From Devosia faecipullorum (GTDB taxonomy: Bacteria; Pseudomonadota; Alphaproteobacteria; Rhizobiales; Devosiaceae): a DNA stretch of 64,000 nucleotides. Under the pieces are notes generated by a model, which had not been told where the DNA came from, did no database searches, and saw only the letters and a program-made list of their open reading frames with translations. Made by a program: the position numbers and the translations under genes. Shown here piece by piece: positions 40,176 to 48,612 of this stretch (positions within the stretch are counted from its first letter, which is position 1; every line of letters begins with the position of its first letter). The stretch lies in the NCBI RefSeq assembly GCF_015158295.1, contig NZ_JACDXV010000001.1:186001-250000 (forward strand), read 5' to 3'.

Positions 40176-42448
40176 TGCTCGTCCTCGTCATAAGCGGCGG
40201 CACCCCAGTCGGCTTCACTCCCAGCACCGCTGTCCTGCTCGCTTGACGTCTGCGTTTCGGGCTCCGGAACTGTCGTGTCTTCCAGATCTGCAAGGCTATT
40301 TTCCTTGCCACCGCCCGCCGCAAATTCCGCGAGCAGATCGTATCGGTCCATGGTCTCCCGAACCCTGGCCATTGCAGGCTGCGCTGCGCCTGCCAGATAG
40401 ACACCGGTGAACCTGGGTGCCTGGCCTCCGGTCAAGGTGACCTTGCCGCCATCGCCATCCGTATCCATTCCCATCGCCACCATGGCGTTGCGGAACAGGG
40501 TAAGGAAGCCGATTTCATAGTCGGCGGCATTGGTAGCAAGACGCTTCTTGGAGCGGAGCCAGTCGCATACCGCCTGATGCTGCCACATGGTCCGTCCATG
40601 GGAATGCGGGTTGGTGGCCGGCACGACGATCTCGCCGCCGTCCGGGAAGCCGGGAGTGTTCCTGGGAACGGCCACGTATGCCTTGCCGATGTCGAGCAGG
40701 GGAATGCGAACGGTGACCGGCGTCGGGCCATTGGTGCGCTGGCCGGACAGTCCACCGAAACGGCGGAGCTTCTGCAGCTCGGTAGACTGATAGAAGAGGT
40801 TCTTCCAGCGGATGCCATCACGCGTCGCGTTGAGATCCAGCTCCAAGGTCGTGACGACATCCCAACGCGACTTCTCATAGGTCGTCAGCGGGCGCGGACG
40901 GTGCGACGGGCTGCTCGCGCCGCGAACCCATCGCTGTTCCGGAGTGTCCCAGTCGAGACCCTCCTGCGGTCGGCGGGCGAGCACTTCGATCAGGTACTGA
41001 TGGAACAGCATCTGGAAGTCATCGAGATTGACGGCGGCCTCGCGCTGCGGGCGGCGATCGCCCTTCTCGCCGATGTTGGCGCCCATGGAGCCCTTGAGCC
41101 AATGGACGAAGTCGCGTTCGATCGTGCCGAAGTGGCGCTCGACATAAGGCTTGCTGTTCGGTCGACCGGGAATTGCCAACTCAAAGCCGACGCCGATACG
41201 GGCCAGGTTCTGCTGGAGCTGCAGGCTGACGAACTCCTTGGCATTGTCGTAACGAACCTTGACCGGCTTGCCGAAGCCCAGGAGATCGCCCTTGATGTCC
41301 GGCCAACGCTCGGACACGTAGGTCTTGGGGCGGACCGCATGGTCGATACACATGACGGCGGGGATTAGCCCGCCCGGCTCGAAGGTAATGGCGAATCCAA
41401 GCGGATATCCCGAGTGCACATCAAGTGCCAAGCAAACCCAGAAGCGGTCGAGACCGCCCTTGGCGAGCTCAAGACCGAGGTCGGTCTGGCCCAGGTCACC
41501 GGTGACCGGATGCAGGTCGAACTTGTGGTGGTCGATCTCGACCAAGTCGAGGATACGCTCCGGACGCGGCAGCTTGCCGATGGCGCCATATTCGAGATCT
41601 GCGGCGGCGACACCCTTTTCACGCGCCAGGCGAATCCAGGCATCGTAGCGGCGGTACTGGTCCTGGACCGTGGAGATCGACGGGTAAGGCAGGGACGTTC
41701 CGTGTTCGAGATTATGGGCGTCGATGGCGGCCTTGACCATGATGAGGATCTTCGTGGGTCCGAACTTGTGGGAGACCCCGACCATCACGCGGATCTTGGC
41801 CGCGATGATCTCATATACGGTGCGCGGGATTACATGGGGCCGTGGCGTCACCGAATTGCCGTGCAGCAACCCGGACTCCTGTAGCCCGAGCGCTTCTTCC
41901 TTCGCGATCCAGCGGAGCACGGTGCGCGGCGAGACCTTCCTGGGCAGGATCACGCCTTCCGTCCCGGCTTCCCCGTTGGCAACATCGGTGAGGACCGACT
42001 TGATGACTTCGGCGGCGTTATCCTCGTTGCGGGGGAAGACGCCTCCCTTTTCGCCGAGCAGCTGCCTGTACTTGGCGACGAACAGGAACTTGCCCTTCGC
42101 CTTTAGGCGGCCCTCTTGAGGGAATGCGTTGAAGGCGACCTTGATGCGGTCACGATGCTCCTGCTCTGCGCCGTCATCACGGAACACCGGGCCCGAACGA
42201 CCCGGGCGGAAATAGCGATCCGCCGCCATCAGGTTCAACAGTTCGACGGTGCCGTAACGCTCCTCGCGGTTTTCGCCGCCGTTCCAGAATACGTGGGGCC
42301 CGTGCGGCACCTTGAGCAGGAACTTGTGCGACACGTCGTCGATCATGACGATGTCGTTTTCGCGCAGGTCGTCCGCCATCAGGTCGTCGAGCGTGGAATG
42401 GTGGACCGGGACTTCGCCGCCTGCGCGGTCGGTACTGAGGTCGTTCAT
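40172..42448 (-). CDS. tnsB: TnsB/TniA-like DDE transposase
   Basis: This 758-residue transposase has an RNase-H-fold core with the catalytic triad D306 (LVEIDHHKFD), D401 (VRYDNAKEF) and E437 (KPYVERHFGTIERDF). The spacing between the second Asp and the Glu is 35 residues, the classical D35E form. An N-terminal half with helix-turn-helix regions should bind the end repeats, and a C-terminal Mu-type beta-barrel follows. The C-terminus is acidic (EQDSGAGSEADWG). All three catalytic residues are intact, so the protein appears functional. Confidence 0.93.
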   Translation of the reverse strand: MNDLSTDRAGGEVPVHHSTLDDLMADDLRENDIVMIDDVSHKFLLKVPHGPHVFWNGGENREERYGTVELLNLMAADRYFRPGRSGPVFRDDGAEQEHRDRIKVAFNAFPQEGRLKAKGKFLFVAKYRQLLGEKGGVFPRNEDNAAEVIKSVLTDVANGEAGTEGVILPRKVSPRTVLRWIAKEEALGLQESGLLHGNSVTPRPHVIPRTVYEIIAAKIRVMVGVSHKFGPTKILIMVKAAIDAHNLEHGTSLPYPSISTVQDQYRRYDAWIRLAREKGVAAADLEYGAIGKLPRPERILDLVEIDHHKFDLHPVTGDLGQTDLGLELAKGGLDRFWVCLALDVHSGYPLGFAITFEPGGLIPAVMCIDHAVRPKTYVSERWPDIKGDLLGFGKPVKVRYDNAKEFVSLQLQQNLARIGVGFELAIPGRPNSKPYVERHFGTIERDFVHWLKGSMGANIGEKGDRRPQREAAVNLDDFQMLFHQYLIEVLARRPQEGLDWDTPEQRWVRGASSPSHRPRPLTTYEKSRWDVVTTLELDLNATRDGIRWKNLFYQSTELQKLRRFGGLSGQRTNGPTPVTVRIPLLDIGKAYVAVPRNTPGFPDGGEIVVPATNPHSHGRTMWQHQAVCDWLRSKKRLATNAADYEIGFLTLFRNAMVAMGMDTDGDGGKVTLTGGQAPRFTGVYLAGAAQPAMARVRETMDRYDLLAEFAAGGGKENSLADLEDTTVPEPETQTSSEQDSGAGSEADWGAAAYDEDEQ

Positions 42449-43245
42449 CGGGCGGCCTCCAGCAGCGTTACCGGCGTGTCGTCGCCGATCGTTTCATGCA
42501 GGTCGATCGACACCAGGCGCTCGGGCATCCGGGCCAGCACGTCGCCCCTGGGGAATTCGGAGGCTTCCAGCTGCATGCAGCAATCGGCCATGCTGGCAGT
42601 GTGTCCGGGAGCCGCCGCCAGAAACGAGACAAGGCGCGCCAGGTCGGCAGGCTCCAACGGGCGACCGGCATTGGCCACGATCTCGTCGACGGTCGCGCGG
42701 CTGGCCAGGGCATCGAGATCGCGCTCGGTGAAGAGCTGCCAGTCGATCCCGCAGTCGCGGTAAGCCATTGCCACCAGCGCCAGACGGCGACGCGTCTTTT
42801 CGGCCTTCGCGAAGCGGTACCAGCCGGCTTCATCATGGTCGCTGTCTGGCCGGGGCGGGCGGATGTCGTCATAGAACTTGTATTCGACGCGCAGTTCTCG
42901 GCTGCCGAACCGGATCAGGAAATCGGGGGTATAGCGCACCGGGCGCCTCTCGCCTTCGACCTGGAAACGGATCTGCTCGGGCTGGCCGAAGTACGCGGTG
43001 ACGTCGGGATGCACCTCGAGGACGCGAGCACAATGCTCCTCGCCCGAGGATTCGTGGGCGACATGGGCTCGGTTCTTCCAGCTCCAGAAGGCACCGACCT
43101 TACCGGCACGACGACCCGTGATGATCCGGCGAACCGGCTCGTTGCCGGGCAGGCGAAACCGTTGGATACCGGGAGCGAGCTGCTCCCAGTTCTCGGCCAA
43201 CGTTTCGACCTGCTCGTTTTCCCAGCTGTTATTCTGACTGACCAT
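42445..43245 (-). CDS. tnsA: TnsA-like endonuclease
   Basis: This 266-residue protein has the TnsA restriction-like core: acidic residues E69/E70 (ESSGEEHCARVLE), D108 in RYTPDFLI, and E121-Y-K123 in LRVEYKF. TnsA cuts the 5' strand at each transposon end so that the element moves by cut-and-paste instead of making a cointegrate. Its presence separates this element from the Tn5053/TniABQ group, which lacks TnsA. The stop overlaps tnsB by ATGA. Confidence 0.88.
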   Translation of the reverse strand: MVSQNNSWENEQVETLAENWEQLAPGIQRFRLPGNEPVRRIITGRRAGKVGAFWSWKNRAHVAHESSGEEHCARVLEVHPDVTAYFGQPEQIRFQVEGERRPVRYTPDFLIRFGSRELRVEYKFYDDIRPPRPDSDHDEAGWYRFAKAEKTRRRLALVAMAYRDCGIDWQLFTERDLDALASRATVDEIVANAGRPLEPADLARLVSFLAAAPGHTASMADCCMQLEASEFPRGDVLARMPERLVSIDLHETIGDDTPVTLLEAAR

Positions 43246-43372
43246 GGCTGACGTCCCTGTGCTGCGGACTCTGCGGCCCTCGAGCGGATGAACAATGAGG
43301 CGGCAAGGGTTTACGGGATCCTCACGCCAATGCCGGTGGAGGGGTGGATCTGTCGTGGTGGTTTCCGAGGCG

Positions 43373-44236
43373 TTATCCGTCGCGCAGGTGCACCAGGACC
43401 GTTTCGGCCACGATGCCCATCTGTTCGGCGATCAGGTCGACTGGCATCCCGGAGGCGGCGAGCTCGCGGATACGGTTGCGACGGAAGGCTCCGGCGACGA
43501 CGTATTCGGGCAAATCCGCCATGGCGCGCCGCCGGCGCAGCATCTGCTGCAGGGAGCGAGACGACATCCGTCCACCCTCGAGATTTCGCCAGAGCGGTCC
43601 TCCGTCCTCGAACGGATAAGGGCATTGCTCGCGATAGGCGTCGATCGCGGCCATGGCCCGTTCGGTCAGCTCCACCAGGCGAAGCCTGCAGTCGGTCCGG
43701 TAAATCAGCATGAGACGCCCGGCCAGGTGCTCGCAGCTCCCGTTGGAGAGCTCGCCGGTGGTCAGGCCGCGCTCGAGCACCAGCGTCAGGATCGCTTCGT
43801 CACGGAGCGAAACCCAGTCGCGGGCACCACCGCTGGAGGACAGCAGGATCTCGAGGTTTTCAAGGTGCACCGGCGGGGCCACAGGGACGTCGATTTTCGG
43901 AAAGGTCGCGGACAGCAGATGACCGGTGGCACCTGTGCTCGCCGCCAGCCAAAGCGAATACCTCCGCAGCGAGACAAGGCGCCGCCGGGCCGTCGAGGGT
44001 GCCTCCGCCGACCATTGCGCCACCAGTGCCTCCAGATCCGCAGTTCCGAGGTTCAGCAGATCGGTCGGTGTCACGTCGGGTGTCGCCGAGCTCTGCAGTG
44101 CAGCGGCGATCTGCCGGATATCGCGCAGATAGCAGTCCACCGTCGAGCTGGACTTGTCCCCGAGGTGCTCCGCCCATAGCGAAAGCGAGGCGGACAGGGG
44201 CCGGGAATTGGTTGTTTCGGTATCGAATGAGGGCAT
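43373..44236 (-). CDS. Tyrosine-recombinase-like protein without catalytic residues
   Basis: This 287-residue protein has the fold of XerC-type integrases: a SAM-like N-terminal domain (about 14-100, TVDCYLRDIRQIAAAL, RRRLVSLRRYSLWL) and a catalytic-type domain. The residues needed for chemistry are gone. GLTTGEL at 157-163 has Thr where the first Arg belongs. The HxLRH motif reads GAFRR (249-253). No tyrosine occurs after residue 245, so the nucleophile is missing. It is probably a DNA-binding accessory protein of the element. A GGAGG precedes the ATG. I recall that TnsF-like recombinase-fold proteins have been noted in some Tn7-like elements; I cannot verify that this belongs to that group. 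Confidence 0.75.
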   Translation of the reverse strand: MPSFDTETTNSRPLSASLSLWAEHLGDKSSSTVDCYLRDIRQIAAALQSSATPDVTPTDLLNLGTADLEALVAQWSAEAPSTARRRLVSLRRYSLWLAASTGATGHLLSATFPKIDVPVAPPVHLENLEILLSSSGGARDWVSLRDEAILTLVLERGLTTGELSNGSCEHLAGRLMLIYRTDCRLRLVELTERAMAAIDAYREQCPYPFEDGGPLWRNLEGGRMSSRSLQQMLRRRRAMADLPEYVVAGAFRRNRIRELAASGMPVDLIAEQMGIVAETVLVHLRDG

Positions 44237-44316
44237 TTCGTACCTCCGTTACGGCAATAGGGTTCCGCACCGCCGGCAGGGTGGCCGCGGCCGAGTTCAT
44301 GGCTGCTTGGATTTTC

Positions 44317-45249
44317 CTAGATACGGGGGCCGAGGCCGCCTATCCGGTCAGCAATCGCGGGAAATTTCTCGAGTTCGTGCTCCTCCACGACGAAGTCGCC
44401 GTTGCGGGTGGCCAGTTCGGCCAGGGCAGGGCCGACATCGGCCTCGGGATCGCCGATGCAGGCCATCATCGCCATGGTGATCGGATCCGGCACCGAAATC
44501 GGCACGGGGCGCCCGGACCGGTCGAACGTAAAGGTCGCGATATGGTCGTCGGCCAACCGGGCCTCGACGCATTCGACCTGATCGTCGTCGCCATTCCTGG
44601 CCAGGCCGCGCAGAAGCCGCGATCGCGTCATGACGGCGAACTCGATGTCGCCGAATGCCAGATCGACCATGCCTGATCGGCTCTCCTCGATCGAAACCCC
44701 AGGCAGCGCGCCCGACAATTCGCCATAGAAGTCGTCGGCAATGGCGTCGTCGAGCAGCATGAAGTGCAGGGCAGGGGCCTCGGACACGGACAATTCGTGC
44801 GCGAACATCGTTTCGTAGCCATGTAACGCGAGCGAGCTCGTCATCACTAGGTGAGCTGCCATCCCGGTGCTGTCCAGCACCGTCAGGAACTCGCCGGTCG
44901 CCCGCGGCAGCCGACCGAGGCGCAATGCCTTGGACACCCGCGCCTGGGTGGCGACGGCGTCCTCTAGCGGCGGCAAGTCCAACTTCACCAGGGCCCGACG
45001 CTCCATGAAGCGCGCGTGGACCGCTTCGGTCTCTGCCGTTCGTGGGCCCAATGACGTGGAGCGCTTCTTCTTGGTCACCGGATCGGGTGCGTAGCGGTAC
45101 AGGTATTCCCTTCCACGGATCGTCTTCCACTGCATGCCACCGACCAGGTCGCGGCTTTCGGCCATGAGCGGGGCGTACCGCGCCCACAGGTTCTGGACCT
45201 CGCGGACGTGGCGCTTCTGCTCTGCGGAATAGGGTTCGATGTCCATCAT
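44317..45249 (-). CDS. GSU2403-family nucleotidyltransferase-fold protein
   Basis: This 310-residue protein matches the pattern of the GSU2403/NTP_transf_8 group: an N-terminal helical part with GMQWKTIRGREYLYRY and TSLGPRT, then a nucleotidyltransferase-like domain with VMTSSLALHGYETMF and FGDIEFAVMTRSRLL. Classical GSxxD catalysis is not clearly visible, so activity is uncertain. It is upstream of the recombinase-like gene in the same direction with an 80-base gap. Its role in transposition or defence is unknown. A shadow frame of similar length overlaps it and is rejected. Confidence 0.65.
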   Translation of the reverse strand: MMDIEPYSAEQKRHVREVQNLWARYAPLMAESRDLVGGMQWKTIRGREYLYRYAPDPVTKKKRSTSLGPRTAETEAVHARFMERRALVKLDLPPLEDAVATQARVSKALRLGRLPRATGEFLTVLDSTGMAAHLVMTSSLALHGYETMFAHELSVSEAPALHFMLLDDAIADDFYGELSGALPGVSIEESRSGMVDLAFGDIEFAVMTRSRLLRGLARNGDDDQVECVEARLADDHIATFTFDRSGRPVPISVPDPITMAMMACIGDPEADVGPALAELATRNGDFVVEEHELEKFPAIADRIGGLGPRI

Positions 45250-45459
45250 GCATCCTGCATATCACACGAATGCACAAATTGGTAGTAATTTATCTCTTAC
45301 AAGGCGCGGAGGAGAATTTTCTTAGGCCCGTAACCAGGTGAGCTGCGCGTTTCCCTGAAATGTATTGCTTAATTCTTACTCAAACCCGATCTTAGGCGTC
45401 TGATGTGTCGGGAAGGCTACTGCAGCCTGATATGAGTTTCGAGGGTTAGGGGCTACTAC

Positions 45460-45990
45460 ATGAGCGGACTGGGGCTGTCGCTGCTCGACTTAAGCATTCG
45501 AAGGAAGGTGTTCGTGAGCTATCATCATGGTGGTGATCAAGCGTACTACGACGTTTTCACAACTACGTTTCACGACAACTATCAATTGATCTCGGACACT
45601 TCTTTGGAGCGACGGGTAGACAGCGACGATCCGCAATACGTTATGCGCCGCATTCGTGAAGACTACATAACTGGCAGTTCTTGCACGATCGTATTGGTGG
45701 GTTCTAACACGGCAGGCCGCAAGTATGTGGATTGGGAGATCGACGCATCGCTGCAAAAGGCCCATGGCCTCATAGGTGTCCAACTTCCATCATTGCCGGT
45801 TTCGGCAAATGGGATAGTCCAGGTGCCCCCGCGCCTAAACGACAACATCAAGTCTGGATATGCTGTTTGGGTTCACTGGTCGCACATCACCTCAAACGAG
45901 ACAGCGTTACGCCACTGCATCGAACAGGCAAACGCAGCCAGTGCGCTTTTAATCGATAACACCCGTGAACGCCGATACCGTAACGCGTAG
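45460..45990 (+). CDS. TIR-like protein of the DUF1863/ThsB type (TIR-A)
   Basis: This 176-residue protein has the MTH538/ThsB-type TIR fold. Beta-1 motif KVFVSYHH lies at 16-23, SDTSL at 45-49, VMRRIREDYITGSSCTIVLVG in the middle, and the putative catalytic glutamate E93 in YVDWEID. ThsB of Thoeris systems has this layout and makes a cyclic-ADPR-type signal from NAD upon phage infection. It is the first gene of a tight operon (8 bases to TIR-B). Codon use is more AT-rich than in the chromosomal neighbours. The exact function is inferred. Confidence 0.8.
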   Translation: MSGLGLSLLDLSIRRKVFVSYHHGGDQAYYDVFTTTFHDNYQLISDTSLERRVDSDDPQYVMRRIREDYITGSSCTIVLVGSNTAGRKYVDWEIDASLQKAHGLIGVQLPSLPVSANGIVQVPPRLNDNIKSGYAVWVHWSHITSNETALRHCIEQANAASALLIDNTRERRYRNA

Positions 45991-45998
45991 GCAACCAA

Positions 45999-47174
45999 AT
46001 GTCCGCACCCACTCGACCATTTCTAGTCGTTTACATTGTTTGGCACCCGGCATTTGAACAGGGCAGGGAACTTGCCCGACACCTGTTCGAGCATTACCGC
46101 CGCGAACATTATGGGAATGTGGCCGGCGGAGCAGGGCTTAGCGTTCTCTATAGATTTGAAGCAGACGCCAGTACCGGCGTTCCGATAGCGATAGACTTGA
46201 ATGAAGGTGATACGACCGCTGTCGTCGTCCTTTTCGACGAACATTTTGCGGGTGACGCTGCGTATATGGGATGGCTCAAGCAGGTTGAACAATCCTGTGA
46301 CGAGGCTGGGCTATCTGCCCGAGTGTTTCCCGTTGCTATGGATGCTTCGCTGGTGCGCGTTGGCATCGAAGAACAGGGAACTCGCTGGGACAAATGGGAC
46401 GGCCTTGAGCAGGGGGCCAAGCAGCAGAAACTGACCTCCGACCTGACCTACCAATTCAGTCGCATGCTCCGAACCTATCTCGAAGGCCTTAAACGTCCAC
46501 AGGATGACGAAGAGGCTCTGCAAAGCTACCTAAAGAAAGTTCAAATTTTCCTTAGCCATTCCAAACGAGACAATGATGGTCAGAGGATCGCTAAGGCGAT
46601 CCGCGCGGCCTTATTCGAAAACGGCGGTCTCTCTTCTTTCTTTGACGTGATCGATATTCCGACAGGAATTAAGTTTAGTCGCGCGCTGCTTGCCCAAGTA
46701 CGCGTCAGCGCGGTCGTAGCGATCCATACCGACAGTTTTTCTTCGAGGGAGTGGTGTAGACGCGAGATCATCGAGGCTAAGATTCACAACGTTCCGCTGG
46801 TCGTGGCAAATTGCATCTCTGATGTGGACGAACGCGGGTTTCCTTACATGGGAAACGTGCCTGTGGTGCGCATGGACCCAATCGCTGTCGATCGTATCGA
46901 TTTCGTGGTCGGGCGATTGCTGGATGAAGTGCTGAAGGATTTTCTTTGGCGCTGCCGGGTGCTGTTGGCTGGGGATGGCGCTGTCTTTCTACCGCGTCCA
47001 CCTGAACTAATATCCCTCGCTGGCCTAGCCCAGCACGCCGACGCCGCTGTCACCCTGGTATATCCAGATCCACCAATCGGGTCTGAAGAACAGCGCCTGT
47101 TCGAACTGATTGCCCCGCGAGTGGTTTTAAGAAGTTTGACGGAGTGGATCGCACAGTCGGGATTGAAGCCATGA
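45999..47174 (+). CDS. Protein with degenerate and canonical TIR folds (TIR-B)
   Basis: This 391-residue protein has three parts. Residues 6-165 look like a degenerate TIR (FLVVYIVWHPAF, TTAVVVLFDEHFAGD, ARVFPVAMD) with no clear catalytic Glu. Residues 181-315 are a canonical TIR: VQIFLSHSKRD, SFFDVIDIPTG, SSREWCRREI with Glu256, and IHNVPLVV. Residues 325-391 form a small tail with LPRPPELISL and VYPDPPIGSEE. The second TIR could cleave NAD. It overlaps the SLOG gene by ATGA, so both are made together. I do not know a named protein of this layout. Confidence 0.78.
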   Translation: MSAPTRPFLVVYIVWHPAFEQGRELARHLFEHYRREHYGNVAGGAGLSVLYRFEADASTGVPIAIDLNEGDTTAVVVLFDEHFAGDAAYMGWLKQVEQSCDEAGLSARVFPVAMDASLVRVGIEEQGTRWDKWDGLEQGAKQQKLTSDLTYQFSRMLRTYLEGLKRPQDDEEALQSYLKKVQIFLSHSKRDNDGQRIAKAIRAALFENGGLSSFFDVIDIPTGIKFSRALLAQVRVSAVVAIHTDSFSSREWCRREIIEAKIHNVPLVVANCISDVDERGFPYMGNVPVVRMDPIAVDRIDFVVGRLLDEVLKDFLWRCRVLLAGDGAVFLPRPPELISLAGLAQHADAAVTLVYPDPPIGSEEQRLFELIAPRVVLRSLTEWIAQSGLKP

Positions 47175-47989
47175 CCTATAAAGAACCGCTCAGTCAGATG
47201 GCCGTCGCAATATCGATTTCCGAAAGCGACGACCTGTCGCAACTTGGCTTGGCAGAGGAACACTTACACGACGCGATGGCGGAGATGGCCGGGCACTTTC
47301 TGGCTATGGGCGCGCGGCTGGTGTACGGCGGAGACCTGCGAGCCAACGGTTTTACTGAACTTCTGTATGAACTGGTTGCAAGGCACAGAAGGGACGCTGA
47401 CATCGGGGATAAACGACCTGCAGTCATTAGCTATCTCTCTTGGCCAGTGCATTCCATGAAATCAGCCAAAGAACTTGTCGAACTGAGGGACGAGCTTCAG
47501 GGTGTCGGCGAACTGCATTGCCTAGACGAGAACGGTATGGACATTGCGATGGATAACCTCGCGACTGACCCATCGCCGTCGGCAAGCGAACGCGTATGGT
47601 CCGACAGTTTAACGGCGATGCGCAATGTGATGACGAAGGCAAGCGATGCACGCGTCGTGGTCGGTGGGCGCGTGACCAAGTTCAAGGGTAGGATGCCAGG
47701 CATCGCTGAGGAGACTGTGGTCTCACTGGACGCAAAGCAGCCAGTTTATCTAATGGGCGGCTTCGGTGGATGTGCACGTGATATTGCGGTCGACATGGGG
47801 GTGATGGACCAGGATAGAAAAGCATTGGAATGGCCCGGGCGCAGGCAGTTCGATGCTTTCAACATCTCCGACTTTAACAACGGGCTACAACCAGAGGAAA
47901 TCAAGACTCTGGCTCGGACCGTCCACGTAGATGAGGCGATAGCTCTCATTCTTCGCGGTTTACTTCGGCTTTCCAGGTTAGAATCTTAG
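47171..47989 (+). CDS. Stand-alone SLOG (Rossmann-like nucleotide-sensor) protein
   Basis: This 272-residue protein has features of the SLOG superfamily: VAISISESDD near the N-terminus, ARLVYGGDLRANGFTELLYEL at 48-67 in pieces, VVVGGRVTKFKG at 162-173, PGIAEE at 176-181, and YLMGGFGG at 193-200. SLOG domains bind nucleotide signals, such as the cyclic ADPR forms sensed by ThsA. No SIR2, membrane or nuclease effector is attached at either end. I take ATG 47171, overlapping the TIR-B stop, rather than GTG 47144. The stop overlaps the convergent TIR-C gene by 4 bases. Confidence 0.75.
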   Translation: MTYKEPLSQMAVAISISESDDLSQLGLAEEHLHDAMAEMAGHFLAMGARLVYGGDLRANGFTELLYELVARHRRDADIGDKRPAVISYLSWPVHSMKSAKELVELRDELQGVGELHCLDENGMDIAMDNLATDPSPSASERVWSDSLTAMRNVMTKASDARVVVGGRVTKFKGRMPGIAEETVVSLDAKQPVYLMGGFGGCARDIAVDMGVMDQDRKALEWPGRRQFDAFNISDFNNGLQPEEIKTLARTVHVDEAIALILRGLLRLSRLES

Positions 47990-48534
47990 CGTCGCAACCA
48001 CTCTGACAGGGTAACCGCAGTGTTAGTGGCGGAGTCCCTCACAATCCAAAGAAAGCCACTGTGCCCCTGGAGGTCGCCCCACACCACCTTGGGATACAGT
48101 CCCATATATTCCCATTCTGGCCAGGTATCCGATCCTGAATCGACGGCAGGGAAGATCGCAATACGATCAAGTCCCTTTTTCCCGTCTGCGATGCCAAGCT
48201 CCCACGGCACCCAGTTACTGTTCTTGCTGTTTTCCGAGGCTAGAAGAATAAAACGTCCGCACTGGCCAATACGGTCCTTCAGTGTTTTAGCGGTCTCTTT
48301 TGATGTGTAGGGTGGGAGGGTGGGATCCTTCTTGTCGAGATACGCTACGCCACCGTGCCCCTCGATCACACGCAGTGCGCCGACAACCAGATCCTCATCT
48401 TTGCTGGAATGGGAAAGAAACGTCGCGTTGGAAGGCTGCCGCTGCTGCGCACTTCTCTTGATTGTCGTCTGCTCATTCAAGGGCAGTTCGTTGGCAAAAC
48501 GCCTGAAGGTTTCCTTGGTTGTGTAATTGAACAT
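47986..48534 (-). CDS. TIR-domain protein, convergent (TIR-C)
   Basis: This 182-residue protein has a canonical TIR domain at about 37-150: ATFLSHSSKDEDLV, AYLDKKDPTLPPYTSKE, GRFILLASENSKNSNW and the catalytic-type Glu112 in VPWELG. About 35 N-terminal residues (FNYTTKETFRRFANELPLNE) precede it and have no recognised fold. It is read toward the SLOG gene and shares 4 bases with it. It may be a further effector or sensor of the same module, or an independent solitary TIR toxin. Confidence 0.78.
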   Translation of the reverse strand: MFNYTTKETFRRFANELPLNEQTTIKRSAQQRQPSNATFLSHSSKDEDLVVGALRVIEGHGGVAYLDKKDPTLPPYTSKETAKTLKDRIGQCGRFILLASENSKNSNWVPWELGIADGKKGLDRIAIFPAVDSGSDTWPEWEYMGLYPKVVWGDLQGHSGFLWIVRDSATNTAVTLSEWLRR

Positions 48535-48579
48535 GTCTGACGCTTCCCACGGGGTACCGGCGCTAGGTTAGGGCGCCTC

Positions 48580-48591
48580 GTGGCTAGCCAC
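48580..48591. promoter_or_regulatory. 12-bp palindrome upstream of TIR-C
   Basis: GTGGCTAGCCAC is a perfect palindrome 46 bases upstream of the TIR-C start and just inside the right-end repeats. It could be an operator for TIR-C or a binding site for the small winged-helix protein. Both ideas are position-based. Confidence 0.35.
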
Positions 48592-48612
48592 AACTGCAGG
48601 CTATGAGCTCCC

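Noticed and set aside
44348..45277. Arg/Pro-rich frame of 309 codons overlapping the nucleotidyltransferase-fold gene
   Set aside because: Composition is that of a frame-shifted GC-rich gene; the other frame shows family motifs.
45460..47989. Calling the cargo a standard Thoeris system
   Set aside because: No ThsA with SIR2, macro or membrane effector is present; the SLOG protein is separate. Only the domain kinship is claimed.
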